DNA of 34,551 bases, taken from the NCBI GenBank assembly GCA_021842465.1, contig JAKBZN010000025.1:1-34551 (forward strand), read 5' to 3'. This document shows positions 9,963-19,000 of this stretch, one piece after another. Under the pieces are notes generated by a model, which was not told the DNA's origin, searched no databases, and worked only from the letters and a program-made list of their open reading frames with translations. This stretch comes from Pseudomonadota bacterium. GTDB taxonomy: Bacteria > Pseudomonadota > Gammaproteobacteria > Burkholderiales > Burkholderiaceae_F. The translations under genes were made by a program, and so were the position numbers. Numbering within the stretch: position 1 is the stretch's first letter; each line of letters opens with the position of its first letter.

Positions 9963-11419
9963 GGTTCTTTCAATCCGTATCGGGACAACTTCGACCGCAA
10001 GCCCACGCGGGACAGGCCAAGTTCGTCGGCCGCGCGCGTCTTGTTCCACCGATGACGCACCAGCGCCTCCTTGACGACCCGCGCTTCCAGCTTCTCCATG
10101 CGCTCCTTGAGTCCGCCGTCGAGCCCCGCCAGCAGGGACAACTCGCGTTCCTCGCCCTCCTCGCCGGCGGCCAGCACCACGCGCGGGCTGAACAGGTCGG
10201 CACCCAGCCAGTCCCCGTCGGCGAGGACCAGCATCCGTTTCACTTCGTTGCGCATTTCGCGCACGTTTCCGGGCCACCGGTACGCCCGCATGCATTGCAG
10301 CGCGTCCGGCGAAAACCCGCGCACCTGCACACCGAACTCCGACTGCGCCTGCGCGAGCAGGCTTTCGGCGATCGGCACGATGTCCGCAGGGCGCTCGCGC
10401 AGCGGTGGAACGCGCAAGGAGATTCCCGCCAGGCGCCAGTAGAGGTCCTCGCGAAACCGGCCCTGCCGAACCTCCTCCTCCATGTCGCGGTTGGTCGTGG
10501 CGATCACCCGCACGTCGACCGCGATGGGCCGGGGGCTGCCCACGGGCCGGACCTCGCCTTCCTGCAGGACGCGCAGCAGCTTGACCTGAAAGGCCGGCGA
10601 CGTCTCGCCGATCTCGTCGAGAAAGATCGTTCCGCCATCGGCCTGCTGGAACAGGCCGATGCGATCCTCCACCGCGCCGGTGAAGGCGCCGCGCTTGTGG
10701 CCGAACAGTTCGGCCTCGAGCAGGGAATCGGGCAACGCGGCGCAGTTTTCCACCACGAAGGCACGATCCGCGCGGGGACTCGCGTAATGCACCGCCCGGG
10801 CAAGCAATTCCTTGCCGGTGCCGGATTCGCCGGTGATCAGGATCGCCAGATCGAACGCCGCCACCCGTTCGGCCAGGGAACACACGGCATCCAGCGGCCC
10901 GCCGGGGTCGCGCACGATGCGATCGAACGCGGCGATCGCCTTGGCCTGGACGCGACGTTCGCGCACCGCGGCCTTCAGCGCGTGCGGACTGGTGCGCAAC
11001 TCCAGCGCCAGGCGCTGATTGTCCTGCTGCAACCGCCACACTTCCGCCGCCGACCGCAGCGTATGCAGCAGGTGGTCCGGCTGCCAGGGTTTGAGAAGGT
11101 ATTGCCAGATACCGGCTTCGTTGATCCCGGCGATGATGTCCTGCGCATCGGTGTATCCGGAGATCACGATGCGGACGGTGTCGGGCCAGCGCGTCCGCAC
11201 CCGCTTCAGGAACTCGATGCCCGACGCCCCCGGCATGCGCTGATCGCACAGCACGATCTGCACGAACTCGCGTTCCATGATTTCCTGCGCATCGGCGGCG
11301 GACCCGGCGGTAAACACCGTGAAGTCCTCCTCCAGGGTGCGCCGCAGGGCCTCCTGCGAACGCACTTCGTCATCGACCACCAGTACTGCGGGAAGATCGG
11401 CCGGCATCCGCGTACGCAT
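9959..11419 (-). CDS. hoxA: NtrC-type response regulator HoxA/HupR
   Basis: This 486-residue activator switches on the hydrogenase genes with sigma-54 RNA polymerase. The receiver domain has acidic residues D16 and D17 and phospho-acceptor D59 (VLCDQRMPG). The AAA+ domain follows with GESGTGKE (about 196-203), GAFTGA (about 243) and IFLDEIGE. A Fis-type helix-turn-helix closes the protein (KTRAADELGLSRVGLRSKL). In this family the unphosphorylated form activates and phosphorylation by HoxJ/HupT inactivates, the reverse of NtrC. The start is ATG at 11419, just after the hypE stop; GAGAGG is immediately adjacent, so ATG at 11407 is also possible. The gene is coupled to hoxB by an ATGA overlap. 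The candidate sigma-54 boxes upstream of hoxK and hoxN are likely targets. Confidence 0.94.
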   Translation of the reverse strand: MRTRMPADLPAVLVVDDEVRSQEALRRTLEEDFTVFTAGSAADAQEIMEREFVQIVLCDQRMPGASGIEFLKRVRTRWPDTVRIVISGYTDAQDIIAGINEAGIWQYLLKPWQPDHLLHTLRSAAEVWRLQQDNQRLALELRTSPHALKAAVRERRVQAKAIAAFDRIVRDPGGPLDAVCSLAERVAAFDLAILITGESGTGKELLARAVHYASPRADRAFVVENCAALPDSLLEAELFGHKRGAFTGAVEDRIGLFQQADGGTIFLDEIGETSPAFQVKLLRVLQEGEVRPVGSPRPIAVDVRVIATTNRDMEEEVRQGRFREDLYWRLAGISLRVPPLRERPADIVPIAESLLAQAQSEFGVQVRGFSPDALQCMRAYRWPGNVREMRNEVKRMLVLADGDWLGADLFSPRVVLAAGEEGEERELSLLAGLDGGLKERMEKLEARVVKEALVRHRWNKTRAADELGLSRVGLRSKLSRYGLKEP

Positions 11420-11423
11420 CCTC

Positions 11424-12485
11424 TCAACAGATTCTCGGCAGTTGTTCGCCCGTCAGCCAGTCCACGGTCCGCCGCCCGCCGAAGCGCGTCGTCATCTGCA
11501 CGAAACGGCGATCGTCGGCGACCGCGACCCCGATGCGCACGGCATTCCTGCCCAGCGGATGCGCGCGCAGCGCCGCCAACGCGGCCTCGGCCCTGGCGGG
11601 CGGACACACGGCGAGCAGCTTACCTTCGTTGGCGACGTAGAGGGGATCGAAGCCGAGAAACTCGCACGCGGCCGAGACCGCGGGCTGGACCGGGATCGCC
11701 GCCTCGTCGAGGTGAAAGCCGACCCCGGACTGGGCGGCGATTTCGTTGATCGTCGTCGCCACGCCACCGCGCGTCGCATCGCGCAGGACGCGCACTTCGG
11801 GAACGGCCGCGAGCAGATCCTGCACCAGGCCGTGCAGCGCCGCGGTATCGGAGACGATCGGGGAATCGAAGGCGAGGTTTTCCCGCTGCGACAGAATCGC
11901 CATGCCATGTTCGCCGATCGACCCCGATAGCAGCACCACGTCGCCCGGACGCGCATTGGCACCGGCGCAATCGATCCCCTCGGCCAGATCGCCGACGCCC
12001 GTGGTCGTGATGAACACCCCATCCGCCTTGCCCGCCTCGACGACCTTCGTGTCGCCCGTCACCACCGGCACGCCGGCATCGCGCGCGGCGCGAGCCATGG
12101 ACGCGACGATGCGCACCAGGTCCGCCAGCGGGAACCCCTCCTCCAGGATGAACCCGGCGGCGAGGTAACGGGGCTGGGCGCCCATCATGGCGACGTCGTT
12201 GATCGTGCCGTGCACCGCCAGGCAGCCGATGTCGCCGCCCGGAAAGAACAGCGGCGACACGACGTGCGCGTCGGTCGACATCACCAGGCGCGCCCCGGCT
12301 CGCGGCGGCGTCCAGGGCAGGCGCGCGCCATCGTTGCCGTCCAGGAATTCGTTGTCGAGACCGCGCGAGAACACCTCGCGGATGAGTTGCGCCATGGCAC
12401 GGCCGCCAGCCCCATGCGCCATGTCGACGCGGCCGCCGCGAAGATCCAGCGGGCGCACGTATTCGGGCTTGACGTTCGCGTTCAT
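11424..12485 (-). CDS. hypE: Hydrogenase maturation protein HypE
   Basis: This 353-residue ATP-dependent dehydratase turns a carbamoylated C-terminal cysteine into a thiocyanate, the source of the CN ligands of the NiFe site. It belongs to the PurM-like ATP-grasp-type family, with AHGAGGRAM near the N terminus and DATRGGVATTINEIA in the middle. It ends in PRIC, the conserved tail whose last Cys353 accepts the carbamoyl group from HypF. The ATG at 12485 overlaps the hypD stop as ATGA. HypE hands cyanide to the HypC-HypD complex, whose genes are directly upstream. Confidence 0.96.
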   Translation of the reverse strand: MNANVKPEYVRPLDLRGGRVDMAHGAGGRAMAQLIREVFSRGLDNEFLDGNDGARLPWTPPRAGARLVMSTDAHVVSPLFFPGGDIGCLAVHGTINDVAMMGAQPRYLAAGFILEEGFPLADLVRIVASMARAARDAGVPVVTGDTKVVEAGKADGVFITTTGVGDLAEGIDCAGANARPGDVVLLSGSIGEHGMAILSQRENLAFDSPIVSDTAALHGLVQDLLAAVPEVRVLRDATRGGVATTINEIAAQSGVGFHLDEAAIPVQPAVSAACEFLGFDPLYVANEGKLLAVCPPARAEAALAALRAHPLGRNAVRIGVAVADDRRFVQMTTRFGGRRTVDWLTGEQLPRIC

Positions 12486-13594
12486 GCCGCCTCCCGGAAC
12501 CGGCCATATGTGAAATGCGCGGCGCAGGCGCCCTCGGACGAAACCATGCACGACCCCACCGGGTTCTCCGGCGTGCACACCGAGCCGAAGATCCGGCAGT
12601 CCTGCGGGCGCTTTTCGCCGCGCAGGATCGCGGCGCATTCGCACGCCTTATGGTCCGCGACGGCCGCGTAGGGGACGTCGAAGCGCAGTTCGGCATCGAA
12701 GTCCGCATACGCGGGGCGAAGTCGCAGCGCGCTCCGGGGTACGGTCCCGAGGCCCCGCCATTCGAAATCGGGACGCAAGGCGAACACCTCGGCCACCAGT
12801 TCCTGCGCCTTGACGTTGCCTTCCGGCGTGACCGCGCGCGTGAACTCGTTTTCCACCGCGGCCCGGCCATCGTTGATCTGCCGCACCAGCATGTGGACCG
12901 CACGCAGCACGTCGAGCGGCTCGAAACCCGCGATCACCACCGGCTTGCCGTAGTCGCGGGGAAACGGCTCGTACGGCGCCGACCCGATGACCGTCGACAC
13001 GTGCGCGGGACCGACGAAGCCATCGAGACGGACGCCGTCGGGCGCGGCGAGGATCGCGTGCATCGCCGCGGGTGTCAGCACGTGATTGCACAAGACGCTG
13101 AAATTGGACAAGCCCTGCGCCTGCGCGGTTCGCACCGCCACCGCGGTCGGCGGCGTGGTGGTCTCGAAGCCGATCCCGAAGAACACCACCTCGCGATCGG
13201 GGTTGTCGCGCGCGATGCGCACCGCGTCGATCGTCGAGTAGACCATGCGGACGTCCGCACCCTGCGCCTTGGCCTTGAGCAGGGACAGTCCGCCGGATGC
13301 CGGCACGCGCAACGCGTCGCCATAGGTGCAGAGGATGACGCGGTGCGCGAGGGCAAGGCCGATCGCTTGATCCACGCGACCGATCGGCAGCACGCACACC
13401 GGACATCCCGGGCCATGGATCATGCGCACCTCTGGCGGCAGCAGATCCAGGAGTCCATAGCGCGAAATGGCGTGCGTATGGCCGCCGCAGAACTCCATCA
13501 GGCGATATTCCCGTCCCGGCTGCACGTCGCGCCCGATCGCCGACGCCACCGTCCGGGCGAGCGTGCCGTCGCGGAATTCGTCGATGAACCTCAT
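12482..13594 (-). CDS. hypD: Hydrogenase maturation protein HypD
   Basis: This 370-residue iron-sulfur protein is the scaffold on which the Fe(CN)2(CO) group is built together with HypC. The family's key cysteines are present: C36 in FCGGHTHA, and C64 and C67 in GPGCPVC. The C-terminal cysteine set (CECAAILRG, DCRIFGSVC, GSCMVSSEGAC) binds the [4Fe-4S] cluster. The ATG at 13594 overlaps the hypC stop as ATGA and gives the usual family N terminus MRFIDEFRD. The length is normal for the family. Confidence 0.96.
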   Translation of the reverse strand: MRFIDEFRDGTLARTVASAIGRDVQPGREYRLMEFCGGHTHAISRYGLLDLLPPEVRMIHGPGCPVCVLPIGRVDQAIGLALAHRVILCTYGDALRVPASGGLSLLKAKAQGADVRMVYSTIDAVRIARDNPDREVVFFGIGFETTTPPTAVAVRTAQAQGLSNFSVLCNHVLTPAAMHAILAAPDGVRLDGFVGPAHVSTVIGSAPYEPFPRDYGKPVVIAGFEPLDVLRAVHMLVRQINDGRAAVENEFTRAVTPEGNVKAQELVAEVFALRPDFEWRGLGTVPRSALRLRPAYADFDAELRFDVPYAAVADHKACECAAILRGEKRPQDCRIFGSVCTPENPVGSCMVSSEGACAAHFTYGRFREAA

Positions 13595-13830
13595 CGCGGA
13601 TCCCCTGCGACCGCGGCGTCGCCCAATGCCCGAAATAGTTCGAGCGTACGCAGCGCTTCGTCCGTGTCGAGTTTTTGCAAGGCGTAGCCGACGTGGACGA
13701 TGACATAGTCGCCCACCGCGACCCCCTCCACCAACGCCAGCGAAATCTCCTTGCGCACCCCGCCGAGATCGACCGTCGCCGTCTCGGGCGACGGAAGATC
13801 CACCACGCGCACCGGTATTGCCAAGCACAT
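13591..13830 (-). CDS. hypC: Hydrogenase maturation chaperone HypC
   Basis: This 79-residue chaperone carries the iron centre from HypD to the hydrogenase large-subunit precursor. Cys2 of the N-terminal MCLAIP motif, exposed after Met removal, is the iron-binding residue, and the conserved His46 lies in VIVHVGYAL. The gene starts 3 nt after the hypF stop with GGGAG as Shine-Dalgarno, and overlaps hypD by 4 nt. A second member of the same family, HoxL, is encoded at 18686-19000 and probably serves the HoxG subunit specifically. Confidence 0.95.
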   Translation of the reverse strand: MCLAIPVRVVDLPSPETATVDLGGVRKEISLALVEGVAVGDYVIVHVGYALQKLDTDEALRTLELFRALGDAAVAGDPR

Positions 13831-13833
13831 CGC

Positions 13834-16245
13834 TCAACTCCCTACGGTTTGCATCGCAACCCACGCCTGCCCCAGGCTCAGCCCGCCATCATTGGGGGGC
13901 AGTTGCCGGGCTTCCAGAAACGTCAATCCCTCGGCCCGTAGATGGCCGCGCAACGCCGTGCCGAGCAACGAATTGAGCAGGCAGCCTCCGCCCCCGGCGA
14001 CCACCCGGATGCCGGTGCGCTCCACGGCCCCGACGACCCAGTCCGCCAGCGCCCGCGCCAGCGCCGCATGGAACACCGCCGCCCCGTGGGCCGGGTCGCG
14101 GCAATCGGCGAGGAACGCCAGCAGCGGCAGCAGGTCGAGCGTGCCCTCGCGGTCAATGCGCCACAGCCCCCCCTCCCCCATGCCCCGCGCTTCAAAGCGG
14201 AACGAGGCATGGGGGACGGTGCGCGCCAGCCCCTCCAGCCGCATCGCCGCCTCCCCTTCGTACGCCGCGATTTCGCACACGCCCAGCAAGGCTGCCGCCG
14301 CATCGAACACGCGGCCCAGGCTGGTCGTGGGAGGGCTGTGCAGCCCGCGCACAAGCATGTCGGCAATCGTTGGCGCACCCGGTCGGGCGGAAAACCGGCG
14401 GCCGATCTCGCCGCCGAGCCCCATGCGGTGCAACGCCGCGGCCGCCATCCGCCACGGCTCGCGCGCCGCCCGATCGCCGCCGGGCAACCGCAGGGGCGCA
14501 AGGTGAGCGATCCGGTCGCAACGCACGCCCTGCAGTCGCAGGAGTTCTCCTCCCCAGATCCCGCCGTCGGTCCCCAGGCCGACGCCGTCGACGGCAAGCC
14601 CGACCGCGTCTGCCTCCTCCCGGCCATGCTCGGCGAGCACGGCGGCGATGTGCGCATGGTGGTGCTGCACCGGAATCAGGGCGATCCCGGTGCGCTCGGC
14701 AAACCCCGCCGCCATGCGACTCGATGCGAAGTCCGGGTGCAGATCGCAGGCGGCGGCCGCCGGCGCAACGCCGACGACCCCCAGCAGGTGGTCCACCGTG
14801 CGCTCGAGAAACCGCACGGTCGCAGCGTTGTCCAGATCGCCGACGTGCTGCGAAACGTAGGCTTGGTCGCCGCGTGTGATGCACACCGTATTCTTGTACC
14901 CGCCGCCGAAGGCGATGATCGACGGGCCGGGACGCGGCAAGCGGATCGCCTGCGGCACGAATCCGCGCGCACGCCGCACGAAACCGTGCGCGGAGCGCAC
15001 GCTGTCGTCGCACCGGACGAGAATCTCGCGGTCGTGATCGAGGATCGCGTCGGCGATCGGCGGGTCGCCGGCCAGGCGTTCCGCGGCCTCGTCGTTGTCC
15101 GAGACCAAGGGCTCTCCACCCAGGTTGGCACTCGTCATGACGAGCAGCAGTTCCTGTGGTCTGGCCAACCACGCCGTGCCCGCGGGTTGCCCCGCCGCTT
15201 CGTGGAACAAAAGCCACTGGATCGGGGTCGACGGCAGCATCAAGCCAATGGTTTGTAAGCCCGGGGCGATGCCGTCGGCGATTTCGGGTTCCGCACCCGC
15301 ACCCACCTCCACGAGAGCGGGGGAGCCCGCGGAGCCGCCCTCCCCGCTGCCATCCTTCGAGCGCGCGAACGGCCGAGGCGCGGCCTTGGCGCACAGCACG
15401 ACCGGGCGTTCGTCGGACTCCAGCAGTGCGCATTCCGCGTCGTCGATCCGCGCGATGCCGCGGAACGATGCCACGTTCGCGCCCATCACGGCGAACGGCT
15501 TGCGCTCGCGCTCCTTGCGTGCGCGCAGGCGCGCCACGGCCTGCGGGTTGCGTGCATCGCACGCCAGATGAAAACCTCCCAGCCCCTTGATCGCGACCAT
15601 GGCGCCGCTGCGCAGCAAGGCCAGGACTTGCGCGATCGGGTCACCGACCTGCACGGTTCCCTTCCCGTCGTGCAAACGCAGGCGCGGCCCACATTCGACG
15701 CAGCAAACCGGTTCGGCATGGAAACGCCGGTCGCCCGGATCCGCATATTCCCGCGCGCACGCCGCGCACATCGGAAACCGCGCCATGCTGGTCCGGGCAC
15801 GGTCATAGGGCAAGCCATGGGTCAAGGTGAAGCGCGGGCCGCAATGGGTGCACGTGATGAACGGATGGCGCCAGCGCCGGGATGCGGGGTCGAACAGTTC
15901 CTCGAGGCACTGCGCGCATACCCCGGTATCGGGCCCGATGGTCATATGCGCCGCCCCCGGTGCGCCGGTGGCACTCGTCACGATCACGAATCCGCGTTCG
16001 CCCCGCGCCGGAACCGGGTCGACACGAATCGCATCCACCCGCGCATGGGAGGGCGCTTCGCTGCGCAACCGCGTCACCAGTTCCCCAATCCGCGCCGGAT
16101 CACCCTCGGCCGCGATCTCGACGCCCGCGGCGTCGTTGCGCACCCAGCCCGACAGTTCCAGTTCCGTGGCGACATGCCAGACGAAGGGACGGAACCCGAC
16201 CCCCTGGACCAAACCACGCACGTGGATGCGGCGCCCTTCGATCAC
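13834..16245 (-). CDS. hypF: Carbamoyltransferase HypF
   Basis: This protein of about 803 residues activates carbamoyl phosphate and passes the carbamoyl group to the C-terminal cysteine of HypE. Domains in order are an acylphosphatase-like domain (VQGVGFRPFVW near the start), two zinc fingers (CAQCLEE with CTHCGPRF, CAACAREY with CVECGPRL), a YrdC-like nucleotide-binding domain, and a Kae1-like C-terminal domain with VQHHHAHIAAVLAEHG and DGVGLGTDGGIWGGE. I chose GTG at 16245, with GGAG 8 nt upstream, because the protein then begins IEGRRIHVRG as in relatives; ATG at 16287, which would overlap hypB, is the alternative. A Gly/Ser-rich loop sits in the YrdC region (KDGSGEGGSAGS). Confidence 0.93.
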   Translation of the reverse strand: MIEGRRIHVRGLVQGVGFRPFVWHVATELELSGWVRNDAAGVEIAAEGDPARIGELVTRLRSEAPSHARVDAIRVDPVPARGERGFVIVTSATGAPGAAHMTIGPDTGVCAQCLEELFDPASRRWRHPFITCTHCGPRFTLTHGLPYDRARTSMARFPMCAACAREYADPGDRRFHAEPVCCVECGPRLRLHDGKGTVQVGDPIAQVLALLRSGAMVAIKGLGGFHLACDARNPQAVARLRARKERERKPFAVMGANVASFRGIARIDDAECALLESDERPVVLCAKAAPRPFARSKDGSGEGGSAGSPALVEVGAGAEPEIADGIAPGLQTIGLMLPSTPIQWLLFHEAAGQPAGTAWLARPQELLLVMTSANLGGEPLVSDNDEAAERLAGDPPIADAILDHDREILVRCDDSVRSAHGFVRRARGFVPQAIRLPRPGPSIIAFGGGYKNTVCITRGDQAYVSQHVGDLDNAATVRFLERTVDHLLGVVGVAPAAAACDLHPDFASSRMAAGFAERTGIALIPVQHHHAHIAAVLAEHGREEADAVGLAVDGVGLGTDGGIWGGELLRLQGVRCDRIAHLAPLRLPGGDRAAREPWRMAAAALHRMGLGGEIGRRFSARPGAPTIADMLVRGLHSPPTTSLGRVFDAAAALLGVCEIAAYEGEAAMRLEGLARTVPHASFRFEARGMGEGGLWRIDREGTLDLLPLLAFLADCRDPAHGAAVFHAALARALADWVVGAVERTGIRVVAGGGGCLLNSLLGTALRGHLRAEGLTFLEARQLPPNDGGLSLGQAWVAMQTVGS

Positions 16246-16264
16246 CTTCGAAACTCCGACTCCG

Positions 16265-17230
16265 CTACCGCACAACCCCACCGCCATCCGCCTTCGGCGA
16301 TTCCGGTGCGGCCGACTCCCGGACCTGCCGTTCGAGGTCGGCGATACGTTGCCGCAAGCCGGCCATCGTCTCCGCCTGCGCCGCGCGGGCCGCGGCAACG
16401 CCGGCCTCCACCCAGGCGCACCACGCCGCCATCCCCTCGCCCGACTCCGCCGACACGCGAATGACCTCGATCGCCGGATTCACGCGCCGGGCATATCCGA
16501 CCGCGGCCTCGACGTCGAAGCGCAAATGGGGAAGAAGATCGCACTTGTTCAGCAACATCAGGCTGGCGGCCCGAAACATGTCGGGATACTTGATCGGCTT
16601 GTCCTCCCCTTCGGTCACCGAAAGGACCGCAACCTTGTGCGCCTCGCCGAGATCGAACGCCGCCGGACACACCAGATTGCCGACGTTCTCGATCATCAGG
16701 ACGCCGCCCTCGGGCAGCGCCGACTGGTCCGCCAGTCGGTCCATCGCATGGCCCACCATGTGCGCATCAAGGTGGCAGCCCTTGCCGGTGTTGATCTGCA
16801 CCGCCGGGGCGCCGGTCGCACGGATCCGCTCGGCATCGCGGTGGGTCTGCTGATCGCCTTCGATCACCGCGATCCGAAGCCGGCGCCGCAGCGCCTCGAT
16901 GGTCCGCACGAGCAGCGTGGTTTTCCCCGATCCGGGACTCGAAACGAGGTTGACCGCAAAAATTCCCCGGTCCGCCAAGCGCGCCCGATTCGCCCCCGCG
17001 AACCGATCGTTCTTGGCGAGCAGGTCCTGCTCCAGTCGCACGAGACGGGAGCGGCCGTCGTCGCCCGGAGATCCGTCGGCGTGCGAATGCGCTTCGCCGT
17101 GGCCATGGTCGTGGTCATGGTCATGGTCATGGTGATCGTCGGCACGACCGGGATCATGAGAATGACCGTGCCGGTGCGAAGATCCTTCGATCCGCGCATC
17201 CTCGCCGCCGCAACCGCAGGTAGTGCACAT
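16265..17230 (-). CDS. hypB: Nickel-inserting GTPase HypB
   Basis: This 321-residue GTPase delivers Ni2+ to the large subunits together with HypA. The N terminus has the high-affinity metal motif MCTTCGCG (C2, C5, C7), then a His/Asp-rich stretch (about residues 19-50) that can store nickel. The GTPase domain follows, with P-loop SSPGSGKTT (97-105), the inter-subunit metal motif GKGCHLDAH and NKCDLLP for guanine recognition. After the domain comes a tail of about 50 residues, rich in Ala, Gln and Glu, that looks like a short coiled coil ([19 protein letters not shown]); I do not know it from typical HypB. The ATG at 17230 has AGGAG 6 nt upstream and is 11 nt after the hypA stop. Confidence 0.95.
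   Translation of the reverse strand: MCTTCGCGGEDARIEGSSHRHGHSHDPGRADDHHDHDHDHDHGHGEAHSHADGSPGDDGRSRLVRLEQDLLAKNDRFAGANRARLADRGIFAVNLVSSPGSGKTTLLVRTIEALRRRLRIAVIEGDQQTHRDAERIRATGAPAVQINTGKGCHLDAHMVGHAMDRLADQSALPEGGVLMIENVGNLVCPAAFDLGEAHKVAVLSVTEGEDKPIKYPDMFRAASLMLLNKCDLLPHLRFDVEAAVGYARRVNPAIEVIRVSAESGEGMAAWCAWVEAGVAAARAAQAETMAGLRQRIADLERQVRESAAPESPKADGGGVVR
17106..17135 (-). repeat. Hexanucleotide tandem repeat inside hypB
   Basis: Five consecutive 6-bp units on the plus strand follow the pattern TGGTCA; the three at 17112-17129 are identical. On the coding strand they specify the alternating His-Asp tract of HypB. Because the unit is 6 bp, a change in copy number would keep the frame and only lengthen or shorten the metal-binding tract by two residues per unit. 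Confidence 0.7.
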
Positions 17231-17241
17231 TGCCGCTCCTT

Positions 17242-17583
17242 TCAGTCCACTTCCAGCTCCCGCACCCGCATTTCCGTGCCCCCGGTCACCTGCACCTGGT
17301 AGCTCCCGCATAGGGGGCAGGCAGCCGCGCTTTCCAAAAGCGGCACGCTCCGGCCGCAGGGCATGCACCATGCCGTTCCGGGCGTACGCAGCATTTCGAG
17401 CCGCGCACCGTCGGCAACGCTGCCCCGCGTGACGACATCGAAACAGAAGGAAAGGGAATCGGGCTCGACCGCCGCCAGCGCGCCGATCTCCAGCCATACG
17501 GTCTTGACGCGGCCGAATCCTTCCCGGGCGGCAGCCTCTTCGAGGATCTGCAGCACACCATGCGCCAACGACATTTCATGCAT
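17242..17583 (-). CDS. hypA: Nickel metallochaperone HypA
   Basis: This 113-residue metallochaperone works with HypB to insert nickel. The nickel site is the N-terminal MHEMSLA with His2. The structural zinc is held by two CXXC pairs, C73/C76 (CMPC) and C89/C92 (CPLC). Length and motif order are normal. The ATG at 17583 leaves a 31-nt gap to the hoxR stop. It is the first of the hyp genes, which here follow the order A-B-F-C-D-E. Confidence 0.95.
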   Translation of the reverse strand: MHEMSLAHGVLQILEEAAAREGFGRVKTVWLEIGALAAVEPDSLSFCFDVVTRGSVADGARLEMLRTPGTAWCMPCGRSVPLLESAAACPLCGSYQVQVTGGTEMRVRELEVD

Positions 17584-17614
17584 GGTCCAGGCTCCAACCC
17601 GCCAATGTCCTCAC

Positions 17615-17824
17615 CTAGATGGAGCGTAGAAACCGCTCCCGCGGCGCATCGCAGCAAGGACAGGCCCAGTGCTCGGGCAGATCCGCGAACGCCGTGCCGG
17701 GCGCGACGCCGCCATCGGCGTCGCCCCGCTCGGGATCGTAGATGTACCAGCAGATGCCGCACTCCATCCGGGTGTCGGCCGGGGGCGGCTCGTCGACCGC
17801 GGTTCGCTCGAATCCTGCGCTCAC
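17615..17824 (-). CDS. hoxR: Hydrogenase-associated rubredoxin HoxR/HupI
   Basis: This 69-residue rubredoxin has the iron site formed by CX2C pairs C22/C25 (ECGICWYIYD) and C55/C58 (HWACPCCDA). Cys57 between the second pair is an extra cysteine. HoxR proteins of this type are needed for correct formation of the special proximal cluster in O2-tolerant enzymes, which fits the six-cysteine HoxK upstream. The start is GTG at 17824, one base after the hoxQ stop. ATG at 17767 is possible but would remove the N-terminal leader of about 19 residues that I expect in HupI-type rubredoxins. Confidence 0.92.
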   Translation of the reverse strand: MSAGFERTAVDEPPPADTRMECGICWYIYDPERGDADGGVAPGTAFADLPEHWACPCCDAPRERFLRSI

Positions 17825-17825
17825 G

Positions 17826-18689
17826 TCAATCCTCCACGGCGGCGAGCCACTCCCCGAGCCGCTCGCAGCTGTCTTCGTAATCCTGCACCGCGGCCTGCGC
17901 GGCGATGGGCAAATCGACGATCTCGATGGTATTCAGAATCATCTGTCCCATGTTGTGGAAGTGTTGCACCCACCACACGTTTCCCATACGGGTCGATCCG
18001 ATCCGGCAACTGCCGTACCCGCGCGACAGGATGCCGATCGTCCCCCGACCCAAGGTATCGCCAAGATACTGCAAGTCTTGCGGAGTGACCGGAAGCAGGG
18101 TCAGATTGATCACATGGGCGGGATCTCCCGGCCGCCAGCGCTCCGCCCGGTGGAGGATTTCCCGGATCAGCGCCGGGGAATTCATCAGGCCGTCGGGCTC
18201 GGGGCCCGGCTCGACCGTACCGCGGGACGGCGACACCGCGATGCCGGCGGCTGCGGGGAACGCCCCCGTCTCGATCCGGTCGTCGGCCACCGATCCGTCG
18301 GGCGCCAGGACCTGGACGCGCCAAACCGACGGGAAGGATGTCTCCTGGATGTGCACCGGCCGCGGGCCGTCGATCCGGCACGACACCTCTCCTTGCCCCA
18401 ACAGATCGTTGACCTCCTCGACCACCTCCTTCGGCGCCTGCGTGAGCGAAAGGAGCGGCGCGACGGACCGGCGGTCGCCCGCGTCCCACGGTGCGAACGG
18501 CACCGCCCGCATCCGATCGAGCAGGGACGAAACCAGCCGAACCGCTTCCCGCTGCGCGGCCTCCGATTTCGGCGCGCGTCGTGGCGGACGCTCGAACGTC
18601 TCCATCCGCCCGGGCACGAACGAAACCTGCGGGCCTTCCGCCGACGCGATGGATGCGTCGGCCAGGACGGGAATGGGAAACGGCTTCAT
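17826..18689 (-). CDS. hoxQ: Hydrogenase small-subunit maturation protein HoxQ/HupH
   Basis: This 287-residue cytoplasmic protein is of the HupH/HoxQ/HyaF family, which helps prepare the small-subunit precursor before Tat export. The family start MKPFPIPV and the C-terminal half with GYGSCRIGST, VWWVQHFHNMGQMILNTIEI and PQDLQYLGDTLG are present. The ATG at 18689 overlaps the hoxL stop as ATGA. The partner HoxO/HyaE/HupG, normally encoded directly upstream, has no gene here: hoxL runs straight into hoxQ. Confidence 0.92.
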   Translation of the reverse strand: MKPFPIPVLADASIASAEGPQVSFVPGRMETFERPPRRAPKSEAAQREAVRLVSSLLDRMRAVPFAPWDAGDRRSVAPLLSLTQAPKEVVEEVNDLLGQGEVSCRIDGPRPVHIQETSFPSVWRVQVLAPDGSVADDRIETGAFPAAAGIAVSPSRGTVEPGPEPDGLMNSPALIREILHRAERWRPGDPAHVINLTLLPVTPQDLQYLGDTLGRGTIGILSRGYGSCRIGSTRMGNVWWVQHFHNMGQMILNTIEIVDLPIAAQAAVQDYEDSCERLGEWLAAVED

Positions 18690-19000
18690 GTCGACCTCCG
18701 GAGCGCGGCGGGCCACTGCGGCTCCCGCCCGATCAAATCGGCAAAGGCATCGTCGATTGCCGCGCGAGCGGCCGAACCGCCGGATTGCGCAGCCGCCAGG
18801 GCATCGAGGGCCCGATCGACGGCAAGGGCACGCTCCTCGTCGACGATCTCGCGCGCCGACCCGAGGAAGCCCAGCACCCACGTGCCCACCGGAACCGGCC
18901 CGGTCAACAGCGTGTCGACCCGTTCGATGCCATTGCGGCCGCGGCATACCGCGACGGGCCCTTCCATGCGCAGCACCTGCATCGGAATCGCCATGCACAT
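18686..19000 (-). CDS. hoxL: HypC-family chaperone HoxL/HupF
   Basis: This 104-residue chaperone of the HypC/HupF family is thought to guide the iron cofactor to the HoxG precursor. The N-terminal MCMAIPMQV motif provides the essential Cys2. It is longer than HypC (79) because of an Ala-rich helical tail, as is usual for HupF. The ATG at 19000 overlaps the hoxM stop by one base (TGATG), and its own stop overlaps the hoxQ start. Confidence 0.92.
   Translation of the reverse strand: MCMAIPMQVLRMEGPVAVCRGRNGIERVDTLLTGPVPVGTWVLGFLGSAREIVDEERALAVDRALDALAAAQSGGSAARAAIDDAFADLIGREPQWPAALRRST

Noticed and set aside
8964..11249. A possible 761-residue hoxA-hoxB fusion
   Set aside because: The upstream part is a frame-shifted shadow of hoxA; hoxB starts at the ATG at 9962 overlapping the hoxA stop.
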